Positions 1 through 8,583 of a DNA stretch of 64,000 bases are shown here, piece by piece. Numbering within the stretch: the stretch's first letter is position 1; the number at the start of each line of letters is the position of its first letter. The notes beneath the pieces were generated by a model. It was not told where the DNA came from and ran no database searches. It saw only the letters and a list, made by a program, of their open reading frames with translations. The translations under genes and the position numbers were made by a program. Source of the DNA: Aneurinibacillus uraniidurans (GTDB lineage: Bacteria > Bacillota > Bacilli > Aneurinibacillales > Aneurinibacillaceae); the NCBI RefSeq assembly GCF_028471905.1, contig NZ_CP116902.1, positions 1,152,501-1,216,500 of the forward strand, in the 5' to 3' direction.

Positions 1-435
1 GGTGGACCACTTCTGAATCTGAAGGGAGAAGTAATCGGGATTAATACGGCGATTAATGCAGAAGGCCAGGGACTTGGATTTGCCATTCCGATTAATACCG
101 TACAAGAAATTCTTACGGATCTGGTCAAAAAGGGGAAAGTATCTCGGCCGTGGGTTGGTGTGTCCATTGAAGACATGACGCCGGAACTTGCTGCTTATGC
201 GGGAGTGGATAGTGAAGAAGGTGCGGTTATTGCTCAGGTCGTGTCGGGAAGTCCGGCTGAAAAAGCGGGGCTCAAACAAGGCGATATTATTGTGGAAGTC
301 GATAAACAAAAAATAACGGATAGTCAAAGCTTTTCTGATAAAATTAGCAGTTTTAAGGTAGGGACAAAAATCCAGCTGCGCGTATCACGGCAGGGTACGC
401 TGAAAACCATTGATGTTCTTTTAGGTGAGAAATAG
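1..435 (+). CDS. HtrA/DegP-type S1C serine protease, C-terminal part (5' truncated)
   Basis: The gene is open from base 1, so its start lies outside the window. The first visible residues, GGPLLNLKGEVIGINTA, are the end of a trypsin-like HtrA protease domain just after the catalytic serine loop. A PDZ domain follows (roughly residues 55-140 of the fragment), with the typical SPAEKAGLKQGDIIVEVD block. HtrA proteins of Bacillales are membrane-anchored quality-control proteases facing the cell exterior; that is family knowledge, because the membrane anchor and the catalytic triad are not in view. A hairpin closes the gene directly after the stop. Confidence 0.93.
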   Translation, partial: GGPLLNLKGEVIGINTAINAEGQGLGFAIPINTVQEILTDLVKKGKVSRPWVGVSIEDMTPELAAYAGVDSEEGAVIAQVVSGSPAEKAGLKQGDIIVEVDKQKITDSQSFSDKISSFKVGTKIQLRVSRQGTLKTIDVLLGEK

Positions 436-440
436 AAGAA

Positions 441-483
441 GAGGCTGTCTCAGCCGCCTTGTTACGGCCTGTGAGACAGCCTC
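441..483. terminator. Hairpin between convergent genes, GCTGTC family
   Basis: Arms GAGGCTGTCTCA (441-452) and TGAGACAGCCTC (472-483) pair perfectly. The gene to the left runs rightwards and the gene to the right runs leftwards, so it can serve both. T-tracts are weak on both sides. It is one of six look-alike hairpins in the window. Confidence 0.7.
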
Positions 484-488
484 CTTCT

Positions 489-1109
489 CTATCTCGGCAT
501 TGATCCCGGACTACCTGGAGCCTGTGATGGACTACTCGGGGCAGGACTACCTGGAACATGCGCTGGACTACTTGGAACCGGACCACCTGGAACATACCCC
601 GGACCACTCGGACCGTGTCCCGTACCAGGCCAAGGACCATGTCCTGGACCGTGCCCTGGCCCATGTCCTGGTCCAGGGGCTGGACGGAGAGATTGGAATG
701 ATACGCGCAGAATCGTATCAAGCACGCGTGCCTGTGTAGCAGGAGCTACCCCATACAGGTTCATAATCTCGAAAATCCACGCACGCTGGCGACGCAGGGC
801 GCGTTCCGCTTGGGTAACTCTTTGATCAAGCGTACCTGTGTATTGATTATATGTGTCATCAACAAACCTGACAATCGAGCGGAATAAATAATTGACGAGT
901 CGATAGTCCATGCCAAGCCGTGTCAGTTCCTGATACAAGTACCCATAGTGAGCATGTAATATATTCATAACTCGTGTTACATCCTGAGGAGCGCGTTCCT
1001 CTTCTTCGAACTCGCTATCCACTCGTTCATCATACGGATATTCCCATCCGGCATACGAGGAAGGGTAGGCAACATAGCCATATGTGTATGGATAATAAGA
1101 TTGGTACAT
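489..1109 (-). CDS. Uncharacterised protein with Tyr-rich head and Gly/Pro/His-rich tail
   Basis: I do not recognise this 206-residue protein. The N-terminus is rich in Tyr, Pro and Ser; an acidic run (EFEEEE) follows near residue 35. A predicted helical middle (about 42-140) is rich in Arg, Leu and aromatic residues. From about residue 142 the tail is built of GPGH, GHGP and PGSP-type repeats. AAGGAGG sits 7-9 bases before the ATG, so translation is well supported. No signal peptide or membrane segment is visible. Low-complexity tails like this occur in spore-surface proteins, but that link is inference only. Confidence 0.8.
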   Translation of the reverse strand: MYQSYYPYTYGYVAYPSSYAGWEYPYDERVDSEFEEEERAPQDVTRVMNILHAHYGYLYQELTRLGMDYRLVNYLFRSIVRFVDDTYNQYTGTLDQRVTQAERALRRQRAWIFEIMNLYGVAPATQARVLDTILRVSFQSLRPAPGPGHGPGHGPGHGPWPGTGHGPSGPGYVPGGPVPSSPAHVPGSPAPSSPSQAPGSPGSMPR

Positions 1110-1256
1110 CCAATCGCCTCCTTATCAATTTTCATCCTATCTTATGTAGGCGGGGATTGAATGACAGAAAGTTGGGCTTGACCCCCTTCGTTTCTTTTCT
1201 GTGTAAAATTTGGTACGATAGAAAGTAAAATCGGATGATACATCAGGAGGGAAAAA

Positions 1257-1748
1257 ATGAGTAAGGAAAATTCATTTGATATTGTATCGAAAGTAGAACT
1301 ATCAGAAGTAACAAATGCGATCACTCAGGCAACGAAAGAAATTGCCCAGCGGTATGATTTTAAAGGCAGCAAAAGCACCATTTCACTTGAGAAAGAGGAG
1401 CTTGTTCTCGTGTCTGACGATGAGTACAAGCTTGAGCAGGTGAAGGACGTACTAAGCAGCAAGCTGATTAAGCGAGATATTTCCTTGCGCAACATTGATT
1501 TTGGCAAGATTGAACCGGCGAGCGGTGGTACAGTCCGTCAGCGCGGTAAAATCGCCCAGGGAATTGATGCGGATAACGCTAAAAAAATTAACAAGCTGAT
1601 TAAAGACAGTAATTTGAAAGTCAAAAGTCAGATTCAAGCGGATCAGATTCGAGTTACTGGCAAAAGCCGTGATGATCTTCAACAGATTATCGCGCTGCTC
1701 AAAGGTGCTGATTTGCCACTTGATCTACAGTTTATTAACTTCCGCTAA
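1257..1748 (+). CDS. YajQ family nucleotide/cyclic-di-GMP-binding protein
   Basis: The protein has 163 residues, the usual length of the UPF0234/YajQ family. It starts [14 protein letters not shown] and contains the family core YDFKGSKS, with [12 protein letters not shown] and [19 protein letters not shown] further on. Members have two ferredoxin-like folds and bind nucleotides; some in proteobacteria bind cyclic di-GMP. The exact role in Firmicutes is not established. It is a stand-alone gene behind AGGAGG and is closed by its own terminator. Confidence 0.95.
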   Translation: MSKENSFDIVSKVELSEVTNAITQATKEIAQRYDFKGSKSTISLEKEELVLVSDDEYKLEQVKDVLSSKLIKRDISLRNIDFGKIEPASGGTVRQRGKIAQGIDADNAKKINKLIKDSNLKVKSQIQADQIRVTGKSRDDLQQIIALLKGADLPLDLQFINFR

Positions 1749-1754
1749 AGAGGA

Positions 1755-1783
1755 AAGCCCTGGCGTTTTTGTCAGGGCTTTTT
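1755..1783 (+). terminator. Rho-independent terminator of yajQ-like gene
   Basis: Arms AAGCCCTG and CAGGGCTT enclose a T-rich loop and are followed by a T run. Confidence 0.85.
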
Positions 1784-1833
1784 GCTGCCCTCCTGTCTGT
1801 TTAGGTACACACTAACAGATAAGGAGGGAAGAG

Positions 1834-2898
1834 ATGAGCACACATATAATTGAGATACCACATAAGCCAAGATTGGTTCCGTTCGAGCCAGATCAGGTAT
1901 TTTTTGAACCGGGAGCGCTGCACTATCCGCTCGGGCAGGAATTGCTTGCGCGTTTCAAGGCGAAAGGTACACCGATTCAGATGACAACGTCACACAATCA
2001 AGTACGGGGTATTCCAGGTGAGACAGAGGTGGAGCAATACCGCAACGCGAAGCGAACGCTCGTTGTTGGGGTGCGGAAAACACTCAAGTTTGATACGTCG
2101 AAACCATCGGCTGAATATGCCATTCCGTTGTCAACGGGCTGCATGGGTCACTGTCATTACTGTTATTTGCAGACAACACTTGGCGCAAAGCCTTATATTC
2201 GCGCTTACGTCAATATCGATGAGATTTTGGCGCAAGCAGGGGAATACATCGCGGAGCGTACGCCGCAGATTACCCGATTTGAGGCGGCATGTACATCTGA
2301 TCCGGTCGGTATTGAGCATATTACAGGTAACCTCAAGCGCTGCATCGAATATATAGGACAACAAAAGTATGGCAGACTTCGCTTTGTCACGAAGTTTGCG
2401 CACGTAGAGCCATTACTCGATGCTCAGCATAACGGTCATACCCGCTTCCGCTTTAGTATCAATGCGGATTATGTCATCAAAAATTTTGAACCAGCGACGT
2501 CAACTTTTTTAGAGCGAATTGAGGCGGCTGGCAAGGTTGCTCGTGCCGGGTATCCGCTCGGGTTTATCATTGCCCCGCTGTATCGATTTGATGGTTGGCA
2601 GGATGGATATCGCGATTTATTGGAACGCCTGGCTCATATGCTGCCAGACGATGCGAAGCAGAACGTTACATTCGAGCTGATCCAGCATCGGTATACGAAA
2701 ACAGCAAAAGCGGTAATTGAGAAGCGATATCCAAAAACAAAGCTGGAAATGAATGAGGAGAATCGGCAGTATAAGTGGGGGCGGTATGGACGAGGGAAAT
2801 ATGTCTATAAAAAAGAGGCAGCGGCTGAGCTTGAGGAAACGCTGCATCATTTGCTGGACTTGTATTTTCCAACAGCAAAAATTGAGTATTTTACTTGA
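1834..2898 (+). CDS. splB: Spore photoproduct lyase (radical SAM)
   Basis: SplB repairs the spore photoproduct (5-thyminyl-5,6-dihydrothymine) directly in DNA during germination, using SAM and a 4Fe-4S cluster. The cluster ligands are visible as C103-x3-C107-x2-C110 (GCMGHCHYCYLQ). C153 in EAACTSDP matches the conserved cysteine that acts as hydrogen donor in the B. subtilis enzyme. The 354-residue length is normal. AAGGAGG precedes the ATG. There is no splA-like gene upstream, unlike in B. subtilis. Prespore (SigmaG) expression is expected from the family but I did not find a clear promoter. Confidence 0.97.
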   Translation: MSTHIIEIPHKPRLVPFEPDQVFFEPGALHYPLGQELLARFKAKGTPIQMTTSHNQVRGIPGETEVEQYRNAKRTLVVGVRKTLKFDTSKPSAEYAIPLSTGCMGHCHYCYLQTTLGAKPYIRAYVNIDEILAQAGEYIAERTPQITRFEAACTSDPVGIEHITGNLKRCIEYIGQQKYGRLRFVTKFAHVEPLLDAQHNGHTRFRFSINADYVIKNFEPATSTFLERIEAAGKVARAGYPLGFIIAPLYRFDGWQDGYRDLLERLAHMLPDDAKQNVTFELIQHRYTKTAKAVIEKRYPKTKLEMNEENRQYKWGRYGRGKYVYKKEAAAELEETLHHLLDLYFPTAKIEYFT

Positions 2899-2991
2899 TT
2901 ATGTTGCATCACTTTTTTAAAGTACGTTATCATAAATGAGAAAGCGGACTAGAGGGGAACGGGGAGTTCGTATGAAGGATGGGGGATACGT

Positions 2992-3417
2992 ATGGCAACT
3001 CCGAGTATGGAAGACTATTTGGAACGGATTTACAAACTAATTGAGGAAAAAGGATATGCACGCGTCTCTGATATTGCGGAAGCGCTAAATGTTCATCCAT
3101 CCTCTGTGACGAAGATGGTACAGAAGCTTGATAAAAGCGAGTATCTCGTATACGAAAAGTATCGAGGATTGGTGTTGACCAGCAAAGGCAAAAAGATGGG
3201 CAAGCGTCTCGTTGATCGACATGCGCTGCTCGAGGACTTTCTCCGGGTAATTGGGGTGTCGGAAGATGTCATCTATAATGATGTAGAAGGAATTGAGCAC
3301 CATCTAAGCTGGGATTCGATTATGTGTATTGAATATCTGGTTCAATATTTGCAACAAAATCCTGAGCGGGCAGCGGAGTTGATCCGCCTGCGCGAAACAG
3401 AAGAAGTGAGCGAATAG
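2992..3417 (+). CDS. mntR: Manganese-sensing DtxR-family repressor MntR
   Basis: The 141-residue protein is nearly colinear with B. subtilis MntR, with a winged helix (about residues 1-70) and a dimer/metal domain. The metal ligands D8, E11, H77, E99, E102 and H103 are all present. MntR represses manganese uptake genes when manganese is plentiful. No transporter gene is adjacent. The start chosen follows GGGGG and gives the conserved MxTPSMExY N-terminus. A strong terminator follows. Confidence 0.96.
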   Translation: MATPSMEDYLERIYKLIEEKGYARVSDIAEALNVHPSSVTKMVQKLDKSEYLVYEKYRGLVLTSKGKKMGKRLVDRHALLEDFLRVIGVSEDVIYNDVEGIEHHLSWDSIMCIEYLVQYLQQNPERAAELIRLRETEEVSE

Positions 3418-3421
3418 CAGG

Positions 3422-3450
3422 AAAGACGGGCGATGATCCCGTCTTTTTTT
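3422..3450 (+). terminator. Rho-independent terminator of mntR
   Basis: AAAGACGGG and CCCGTCTTT form the stem and are followed by a T run. An open frame that starts inside this hairpin (3433) is not a credible gene start. Confidence 0.88.
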
Positions 3451-3504
3451 ATTCTGAAAAAAGCGAGGGGTGAGTACATTGTAGCAGTGGAGGTGGGGAG
3501 CAAT

Positions 3505-4419
3505 ATGGTGAAGATTGATGCTGTATTTGAAGGTGGCGGAGTGAAAGGGATTGCCTTTGTAGGGGCGGTTACTGAATTTGAACGATGTGGCTATACGTTT
3601 TGCCAGGTGGCGGGAACGTCCGCCGGTTCGATTATTGCCAGTCTGATTGCCGCCGGATATCGGGCGCCTGAGCTTGCGAAATTGATGGAGTCGTTTGACT
3701 ATCGGGCGCTTCAACAGAAGCGGGGCCTAGCCCGCATCCCGGTTGTCGGAACATGGCTGAATTTATGTATGAAAAAAGGGATATATTCAGCAGACTATTT
3801 GCAAAATTGGATGCAGGAAGTGCTTGCGAAGCAGGGGATTTACACGTTCGGAGATTTGCCAGCAGGTAAGTTGAAAGTGATCGTCTCCGATATTACCGAT
3901 GCGGAATTACTAGTACTGCCGGATGATGCACATCGGATTGGTTACAAGCCGGAGGAACTTCCGATCCCGCTGGCCGTGCGAATGAGTGCAAGCATCCCGC
4001 TTTATTTTGAGCCGGTTATTGTGTATGACAAGCTGATGCCGGTTTATGTAGTTGATGGCGGCATTTTGAGTAACTTTCCGCTTTGGATTTTTGGGGATGA
4101 CGAAACAAATCCGTATCCGACGATAGGCTTTCGTCTACACGCTGATTCAAAGGTAAAGCCTTATCCAATTCATAACTTGCGAGATTATATACATGCGATT
4201 CTTCGCACGATGATTCAGGCACACGATCAGCGCTATGTCGAGCAGCAGCATGCGGCGCGAACCGTGTTTATTCCGACGAACGGCATTGCAGCAACTCAGT
4301 TTGATCTGTCTAAAGAGGAACAGGTGTGGCTGTATGAGTCAGGTGTAGAAGCAGCGAAGCGCTTCATGAGCCGGATGCCTGGGCTGCGTCGCCGGATCAA
4401 AAATGAAAAAACCTCTTGA
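3505..4419 (+). CDS. Patatin-like phospholipase
   Basis: A 304-residue patatin-fold acyl hydrolase. It shows the oxyanion loop GGGVKG (residues 10-15), the nucleophile elbow GTSAG (Ser about residue 39) and the DGG motif carrying the catalytic Asp in VYVVDGGILSNFP. I start it at 3505 because GGAGGTGGGGAG lies just upstream and the family usually begins MxIDAVFEGGGVKG; the longer frame would begin inside the mntR terminator. Substrate is unknown. There is no signal peptide, so it probably acts in the cytoplasm or at the inner membrane face. Confidence 0.92.
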   Translation: MVKIDAVFEGGGVKGIAFVGAVTEFERCGYTFCQVAGTSAGSIIASLIAAGYRAPELAKLMESFDYRALQQKRGLARIPVVGTWLNLCMKKGIYSADYLQNWMQEVLAKQGIYTFGDLPAGKLKVIVSDITDAELLVLPDDAHRIGYKPEELPIPLAVRMSASIPLYFEPVIVYDKLMPVYVVDGGILSNFPLWIFGDDETNPYPTIGFRLHADSKVKPYPIHNLRDYIHAILRTMIQAHDQRYVEQQHAARTVFIPTNGIAATQFDLSKEEQVWLYESGVEAAKRFMSRMPGLRRRIKNEKTS

Positions 4420-4438
4420 GTATGCTCAAGAGGTTTTA
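4408..4438. terminator. Bidirectional terminator between convergent genes
   Basis: AAAACCTCTTGAG pairs with CTCAAGAGGTTTT around a 4-base loop, giving A/T tails on both sides. The left arm contains the stop codon of the patatin gene. Confidence 0.88.
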
Positions 4439-4803
4439 GATCGTTTGCCTGATTTGTTTTTCTTGCCATCGATGACTTTGAACGGATGGTCGCGACGGGT
4501 TAATGACTTTAAGCGGTTCATTTTTTTAAGCTCAGGGCCTGCTGATTGCTGTAAGCTTTTTTTGTTGCGTTGTTTTTGTTGACGCAGAGCCCGCTCGTAG
4601 CCTTTATCCGTGCTGCTAGAAAACATGCCAGCCCCGCGCGAAGTCATGAAGCGCGTGAACAGAAAATACAGAACACCGGCAATCACGACCGTAATCAGAA
4701 TGGAGCGAATTAAGCCTGCTGGATTGTTATACAGCTCACTGGCAAAACCCACTCCGACCAGGGCAAGAAGTGCAACTGAGAACAAGGAAAATTTTCGTGC
4801 CAT
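4426..4803 (-). CDS. YqhP-like small membrane protein (SA1362-type)
   Basis: A 125-residue protein with two hydrophobic segments (about residues 5-22 and 31-50), then a long basic tail rich in Lys and Arg. It sits directly downstream of the YqhQ-like gene, 40 bases away, as yqhP does in B. subtilis. I start at 4803 (MARKFSLFSV) because the upstream extension overlaps the YqhQ coding region and has no leader-like features. Function is unknown. Confidence 0.8.
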   Translation of the reverse strand: MARKFSLFSVALLALVGVGFASELYNNPAGLIRSILITVVIAGVLYFLFTRFMTSRGAGMFSSSTDKGYERALRQQKQRNKKSLQQSAGPELKKMNRLKSLTRRDHPFKVIDGKKNKSGKRSKTS

Positions 4804-4843
4804 CTTAACACCCCATTCCGAAAGATGGTAAACATAAAAAACG

Positions 4844-5794
4844 TTACGAATGAGCGGAAACAGCTGTACTTGCAGTGTTTCCTTCTTCCAGCTCGCGCAT
4901 GCGTTTAAAAGAAGCAAGAGCTACTTCTACTTGTGCATCGTCCGGTTCGCGTGTTGTTAGCTTCTGTAACCACAGTCCCGGATAGCCAAGAAAGCGGAGC
5001 AACGAAATGTCGCGAACTTTGTTAGTAGCTTGAAGCGTTTCATAGGAGACACCGATGACGACGGGCAGAAGCAGAATACGCTGGTATACGCGCTCCCAGA
5101 GAGAATCATAGTGGAAGAACGAGTAAATAACTACACCGGTAAGAACAGTGAAAATCAGAAAACTGCTCCCACAGCGATAGTGAAGCGTAGAAAACTGCTG
5201 TACATTCTTTACTGTTAATTCTACCCCTGCTTCATACGCATTAATCACTTTATGTTCAGCACCATGATACTGGAACAGGCGCTTGATCATCGGGGTGCGC
5301 GCAATGATTGCCATGTACGTAAAAAGAAGTATAAGCTTAATGCCGCCTTCGATAAGATTTTGCAAAATATTGTTGGTAACCCAATGCTTGAACAGTACAT
5401 CCGCAAGAATGGCGGGAACGATGGTAAACATTAATTTGCCGAATAGAAAAGACAGAACACCGATGACGGCAACACCGAGAATTAAAGTAAGTTTGGATGA
5501 GGTATCCTCAGTTTCTGCTTCGTCGCCTGGTTCGGTATCGTAGCGGTCGGTTGAAAAATTCAGATGTCTTGATCCGTTAGCACTTGCGGAAATAAGGGAG
5601 ACAATACCTCGAATGAACGGAATACGTTTGAATGGTCTAACCCACGCCTTTTCCTGCTTTGGTTCTTCCAGATATTCAATCGTATCATCTTTGCGGCGAA
5701 TCGCTGTCACCGTATAACGGTGTCCACCGAACATTACGCCTTCGACAACAGCCTGACCTCCGTAAGCCGGTAATTGTTTTGACAAGTTAAACAC
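4844..5794 (-). CDS. DUF1385 membrane protein YqhQ
   Basis: About 316 residues with the family opening PAYGGQAVVEGVMFGG and the conserved YHGAEHK and LHYRCGSSF blocks, plus several membrane segments between residues 100 and 260. Function is not established. Two starts compete: GTG at 5794 and TTG at 5785. The TTG has the better-placed ribosome site (AAGGAAG, 9 bases away) and would give an N-terminus beginning MSK, so the protein may be three residues shorter than drawn. Confidence 0.92.
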   Translation of the reverse strand: MFNLSKQLPAYGGQAVVEGVMFGGHRYTVTAIRRKDDTIEYLEEPKQEKAWVRPFKRIPFIRGIVSLISASANGSRHLNFSTDRYDTEPGDEAETEDTSSKLTLILGVAVIGVLSFLFGKLMFTIVPAILADVLFKHWVTNNILQNLIEGGIKLILLFTYMAIIARTPMIKRLFQYHGAEHKVINAYEAGVELTVKNVQQFSTLHYRCGSSFLIFTVLTGVVIYSFFHYDSLWERVYQRILLLPVVIGVSYETLQATNKVRDISLLRFLGYPGLWLQKLTTREPDDAQVEVALASFKRMRELEEGNTASTAVSAHS

Positions 5795-5929
5795 CTTCCT
5801 TATTCCTTATTGTAGCGGATTGGGCAAAGAGATTCTAGCAAAAAAGTCAGCGTGATGTAACTTTGTGTATCGTGTATTGAAAAGGGAGAGAGGAGATGAG
5901 AAAATTGGAAATGTGGGGAGGTGAAACCA

Positions 5930-6247
5930 ATGAAAAAAATGGCAACAGCAGGTTTTCTACTCATGCTTGCATTCGGTATGACTGCGTGCGGTAACAAGCA
6001 GTCAGCACAAAAGCCGATATCGAGCGATGCAGAGGTAAAAGCTGCCCTTCAGTCGCGATGTGCGATGTGTCATGGTGCAGAATTGACAGGCACCGGTCCA
6101 AATCCAAATCTGACTACGGTAGGCAGCCGTTTGAGCAAGGATCAGATTAAAGAAGTTCTGCAAAAAGGACGGAAAGGCATGCCGGGTGGCCTCGTTAAGC
6201 CAGAGGAGCTTGATGTAGTGGCAGCGTATCTTGCCAAGCAAAAATAA
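5930..6247 (+). CDS. Membrane-anchored cytochrome c551-type lipoprotein
   Basis: A 105-residue c-type cytochrome. The signal peptide ends in a lipobox with Cys20 (FGMTAC-G), so the protein should be lipid-anchored on the outer face of the membrane. The heme site is C44-AM-C47-H48 and the likely axial Met is M84 in GMPGG. It resembles the small CccB-like electron carriers that feed terminal oxidases. I start at 5930 behind GGGAGGTG. It occupies the position of yqhR between yqhQ and aroQ in the B. subtilis order. Confidence 0.93.
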   Translation: MKKMATAGFLLMLAFGMTACGNKQSAQKPISSDAEVKAALQSRCAMCHGAELTGTGPNPNLTTVGSRLSKDQIKEVLQKGRKGMPGGLVKPEELDVVAAYLAKQK

Positions 6248-6274
6248 GTACGTACAATACATAGTCGAAAGAAG

Positions 6275-6305
6275 AGCATCCTGCATGTGAAGGGTGCTTT
6301 TTCTT
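6275..6305 (+). terminator. Rho-independent terminator of cytochrome c gene
   Basis: AGCATCC and GGGTGCT (one G-T pair) are followed by TTTTTCTTTG. Confidence 0.75.
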
Positions 6306-6374
6306 TGTTTTCAGAATGGTTATGATACAATAACAAGGATGGAAACAAAACGGCAAAACAAGGAGGAGACGCAC

Positions 6375-6830
6375 ATGGCCCGTATTCTTGTGTTGAATGG
6401 CCCGAACTTAAACATGCTTGGTAGGCGTGAGCCGTCTGTGTACGGATACGAAACACTAGCTGATATTGAAGCAAAGCTTGTGAAGATTGCGACAGAGCTT
6501 GGAGTCGAGCTTGCTTTTTTTCAATCCAATCATGAGGGGGCATTGATTGACCGCCTGCATGAAGCGTTCGAGCAGTGTGATGGGATTGTGATCAATCCGG
6601 GAGCCTTTACTCATTATAGTTATGCACTGCGGGATGCATTTGCAAGTGTGAATATCCCGTTTGTTGAGGTGCATATTTCGAACATTCATGCTAGAGAATC
6701 GTTCCGCCATCATTCGGTGTTGGCAGCGATTGCGATTGGCCAGATTTGCGGGCTTGGCACATACGGTTATGAGCTGGCACTACGGGCCATTGTCCGGCAT
6801 ATTACAACACAAGGGGGCGAGGTGCGATGA
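6375..6830 (+). CDS. aroQ: Type II 3-dehydroquinate dehydratase
   Basis: A 151-residue type II dehydroquinase of the shikimate pathway. Family hallmarks are [17 protein letters not shown] at the N-terminus (with the catalytic Tyr and lid Arg), FFQSNHEG, the NPGAFTHYS block and [16 protein letters not shown]. The start at 6375 follows AAGGAGG and gives the standard [11 protein letters not shown] opening. The stop overlaps the ATG of the following peptidase by four bases, so the two are translationally coupled. Confidence 0.97.
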   Translation: MARILVLNGPNLNMLGRREPSVYGYETLADIEAKLVKIATELGVELAFFQSNHEGALIDRLHEAFEQCDGIVINPGAFTHYSYALRDAFASVNIPFVEVHISNIHARESFRHHSVLAAIAIGQICGLGTYGYELALRAIVRHITTQGGEVR

Positions 6831-7888
6831 ACCGCATCGCAGAACAATTGCAGGCAAAAGGGCTCGATGCTTTGCTTGTAACGAATCCGTACAACCGTCG
6901 CTACGTATCTGGTTTTACAGGTACATCCGGGTGTTGTCTTTTGACGACTTCTGTGTGTGAGCTACTGACAGATTTTCGGTATATGGAGCAGGCGAGTGTG
7001 CAGACAAAAGCGAGCGGCTTTGCGGTCATACGCCACGAAGCGGATATGATGGCGACCGTGGCCGAGCGAGCGGCCAGATACGGGGTGAAACGGCTCGGAT
7101 TTGAGAAGGATAATGTTTCGTATTCATTGTATGAAAAGTTACAAGCTGTGTTTACAGGTGTGGAGCTTGTACCCGTATCCGGGATGATCGAGGAGATGCG
7201 CCTGATTAAGACAGCGGATGAGCTTGCGATTATTCAGGAAGCTGCGTCCATTGCTGACCAAGCCTTTACCCATATTCTTAATTTTATTAAGCCGGGACGC
7301 ACAGAGCTTGAGGTGTCTAACGAACTGGAGTTTTTCATGCGCAGACAGGGCGCGACTTCTTCTTCTTTCGATACGATTGTTGCATCAGGCGTGCGGTCTG
7401 CGCTTCCACACGGTGTAGCATCCGATAAGGTGATTGAGAAGGGTGACATGATTACGCTTGATTTTGGGGCATACTATAACGGATATTGCTCCGATATTAC
7501 GCGTACGATTGCAATCGGCGAACCGGGTGAGAAGCTGCGGGAGATTTATGAGATTGTATACAAAGCGCAGCTGCATGGTGTAGCACATGTGAAGGCGGGA
7601 TTGACCGGGAAAGAAGCGGATGCGCTGACACGTGATATTATTGTTGCTGCCGGATACGGTCCGCAGTTCGGGCATAGCACTGGACACGGCATCGGACTTG
7701 AAATTCACGAGACGCCGGGTCTTTCCTTCCGCAATGAGAGCGTGCTGCGTGCCGGGATGGTTGTGACCATCGAGCCGGGGATTTATGTAGAAGGAATTGG
7801 TGGGGTACGAATTGAGGATGATGTCGTCCTTACCGAGAGCGGCTGCGACGTTCTGACAAAATCTCCGAAGGAATTACTTGTTCTCTAG
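6827..7888 (+). CDS. M24 metallopeptidase, YqhT-type Xaa-Pro dipeptidase/aminopeptidase
   Basis: A 353-residue enzyme with a creatinase-like N-domain (about 1-120) and a pita-bread M24B domain. Metal ligands can be read in [17 protein letters not shown] (two Asp), [14 protein letters not shown] (His), TIEPGIY (Glu) and GVRIEDDVV (Glu). It should trim N-terminal residues in front of proline. The gene overlaps aroQ and precedes efp, as in B. subtilis. The link to EF-P, which helps ribosomes through proline runs, is positional only. Confidence 0.95.
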   Translation: MNRIAEQLQAKGLDALLVTNPYNRRYVSGFTGTSGCCLLTTSVCELLTDFRYMEQASVQTKASGFAVIRHEADMMATVAERAARYGVKRLGFEKDNVSYSLYEKLQAVFTGVELVPVSGMIEEMRLIKTADELAIIQEAASIADQAFTHILNFIKPGRTELEVSNELEFFMRRQGATSSSFDTIVASGVRSALPHGVASDKVIEKGDMITLDFGAYYNGYCSDITRTIAIGEPGEKLREIYEIVYKAQLHGVAHVKAGLTGKEADALTRDIIVAAGYGPQFGHSTGHGIGLEIHETPGLSFRNESVLRAGMVVTIEPGIYVEGIGGVRIEDDVVLTESGCDVLTKSPKELLVL

Positions 7889-7954
7889 GGCGGATTTTAT
7901 GTTATAATTTGAAAGTTAAAATACATGAAGCACACGTTTGTAGGAGGTTTATTC

Positions 7955-8512
7955 ATGATTTCAGTTAACGATCTGCGTCCGGGCATTACGATAGAGTATG
8001 ACGGAGCTATTTATTCCGTAATCGAATTCCAACACGTAAAACCGGGGAAAGGCGCGGCATTCGTCCGCACAAAACTGCGCAATCTGCGCAACGGCTCCAT
8101 TAAAGAAACAACATTCCGTGCGGGTGAGAAAGTATCCCGTGCTCTGATCGAAACAAAAGAAATGCAGTATCTGTATGCATCTGGCGATGAGCATGTATTC
8201 ATGGATACAGAAACATACGATCAATTGAGCCTGCCGACTGCTCAAATCGAGCATGAGCTTAAGTTCTTGCTTGAGAACATGAACGTAAGCATCGTAATGT
8301 TCCAAGGTGAAATTCTTGGCGTACAGGTGCCAAACTCTGTTCAGCTCGAAGTAGCAGAAACAGAACCAGGCATTAAAGGTGACACACAGTCCGGCGGTAC
8401 AAAACCGGCGAAAATGGAAACAGGACTTGTTGTTCAAGTTCCGTTCTTCATCAATGTAGGCGAAAAGCTGATCATTGATACACGTAACGAAACATACGTA
8501 TCCCGCGCATAA
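7955..8512 (+). CDS. efp: Translation elongation factor P
   Basis: A 185-residue EF-P with KOW, OB and C-terminal OB domains. Lys32 at the tip of the first domain (HVKPGKG) is the residue modified in other bacteria, and it is present. EF-P relieves ribosome stalling at polyproline. TAGGAGG precedes the ATG, and a TATAAT box lies about 50 bases upstream, so it may have its own promoter although it follows the peptidase gene closely. A strong hairpin ends the unit. Confidence 0.97.
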   Translation: MISVNDLRPGITIEYDGAIYSVIEFQHVKPGKGAAFVRTKLRNLRNGSIKETTFRAGEKVSRALIETKEMQYLYASGDEHVFMDTETYDQLSLPTAQIEHELKFLLENMNVSIVMFQGEILGVQVPNSVQLEVAETEPGIKGDTQSGGTKPAKMETGLVVQVPFFINVGEKLIIDTRNETYVSRA

Positions 8513-8530
8513 GGAACGTTGATTCAAAAA

Positions 8531-8576
8531 GAGGCTGTCTTACCCGTCATACATGACGGGTGAGGCAGCCTCTTTC
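8531..8576. terminator. Terminator of efp, GCTGTC family
   Basis: A long stem, GAGGCTGTCTTA with TGAGGCAGCCTC, is extended by the inner pair CCCGTCAT/ATGACGGG and followed by TTTCT. It lies between convergent genes. Confidence 0.85.
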
Positions 8577-8583
8577 TACTTAG

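Noticed and set aside
600-690. Tandem repeats as a CRISPR or minisatellite
   Set aside because: Units are 12 bases, in frame, and encode Gly-Pro-Gly-His; no spacers.
3433-3504. Longer N-terminus for the patatin-like protein
   Set aside because: It starts inside the mntR terminator, lacks a ribosome site and is not family-like.
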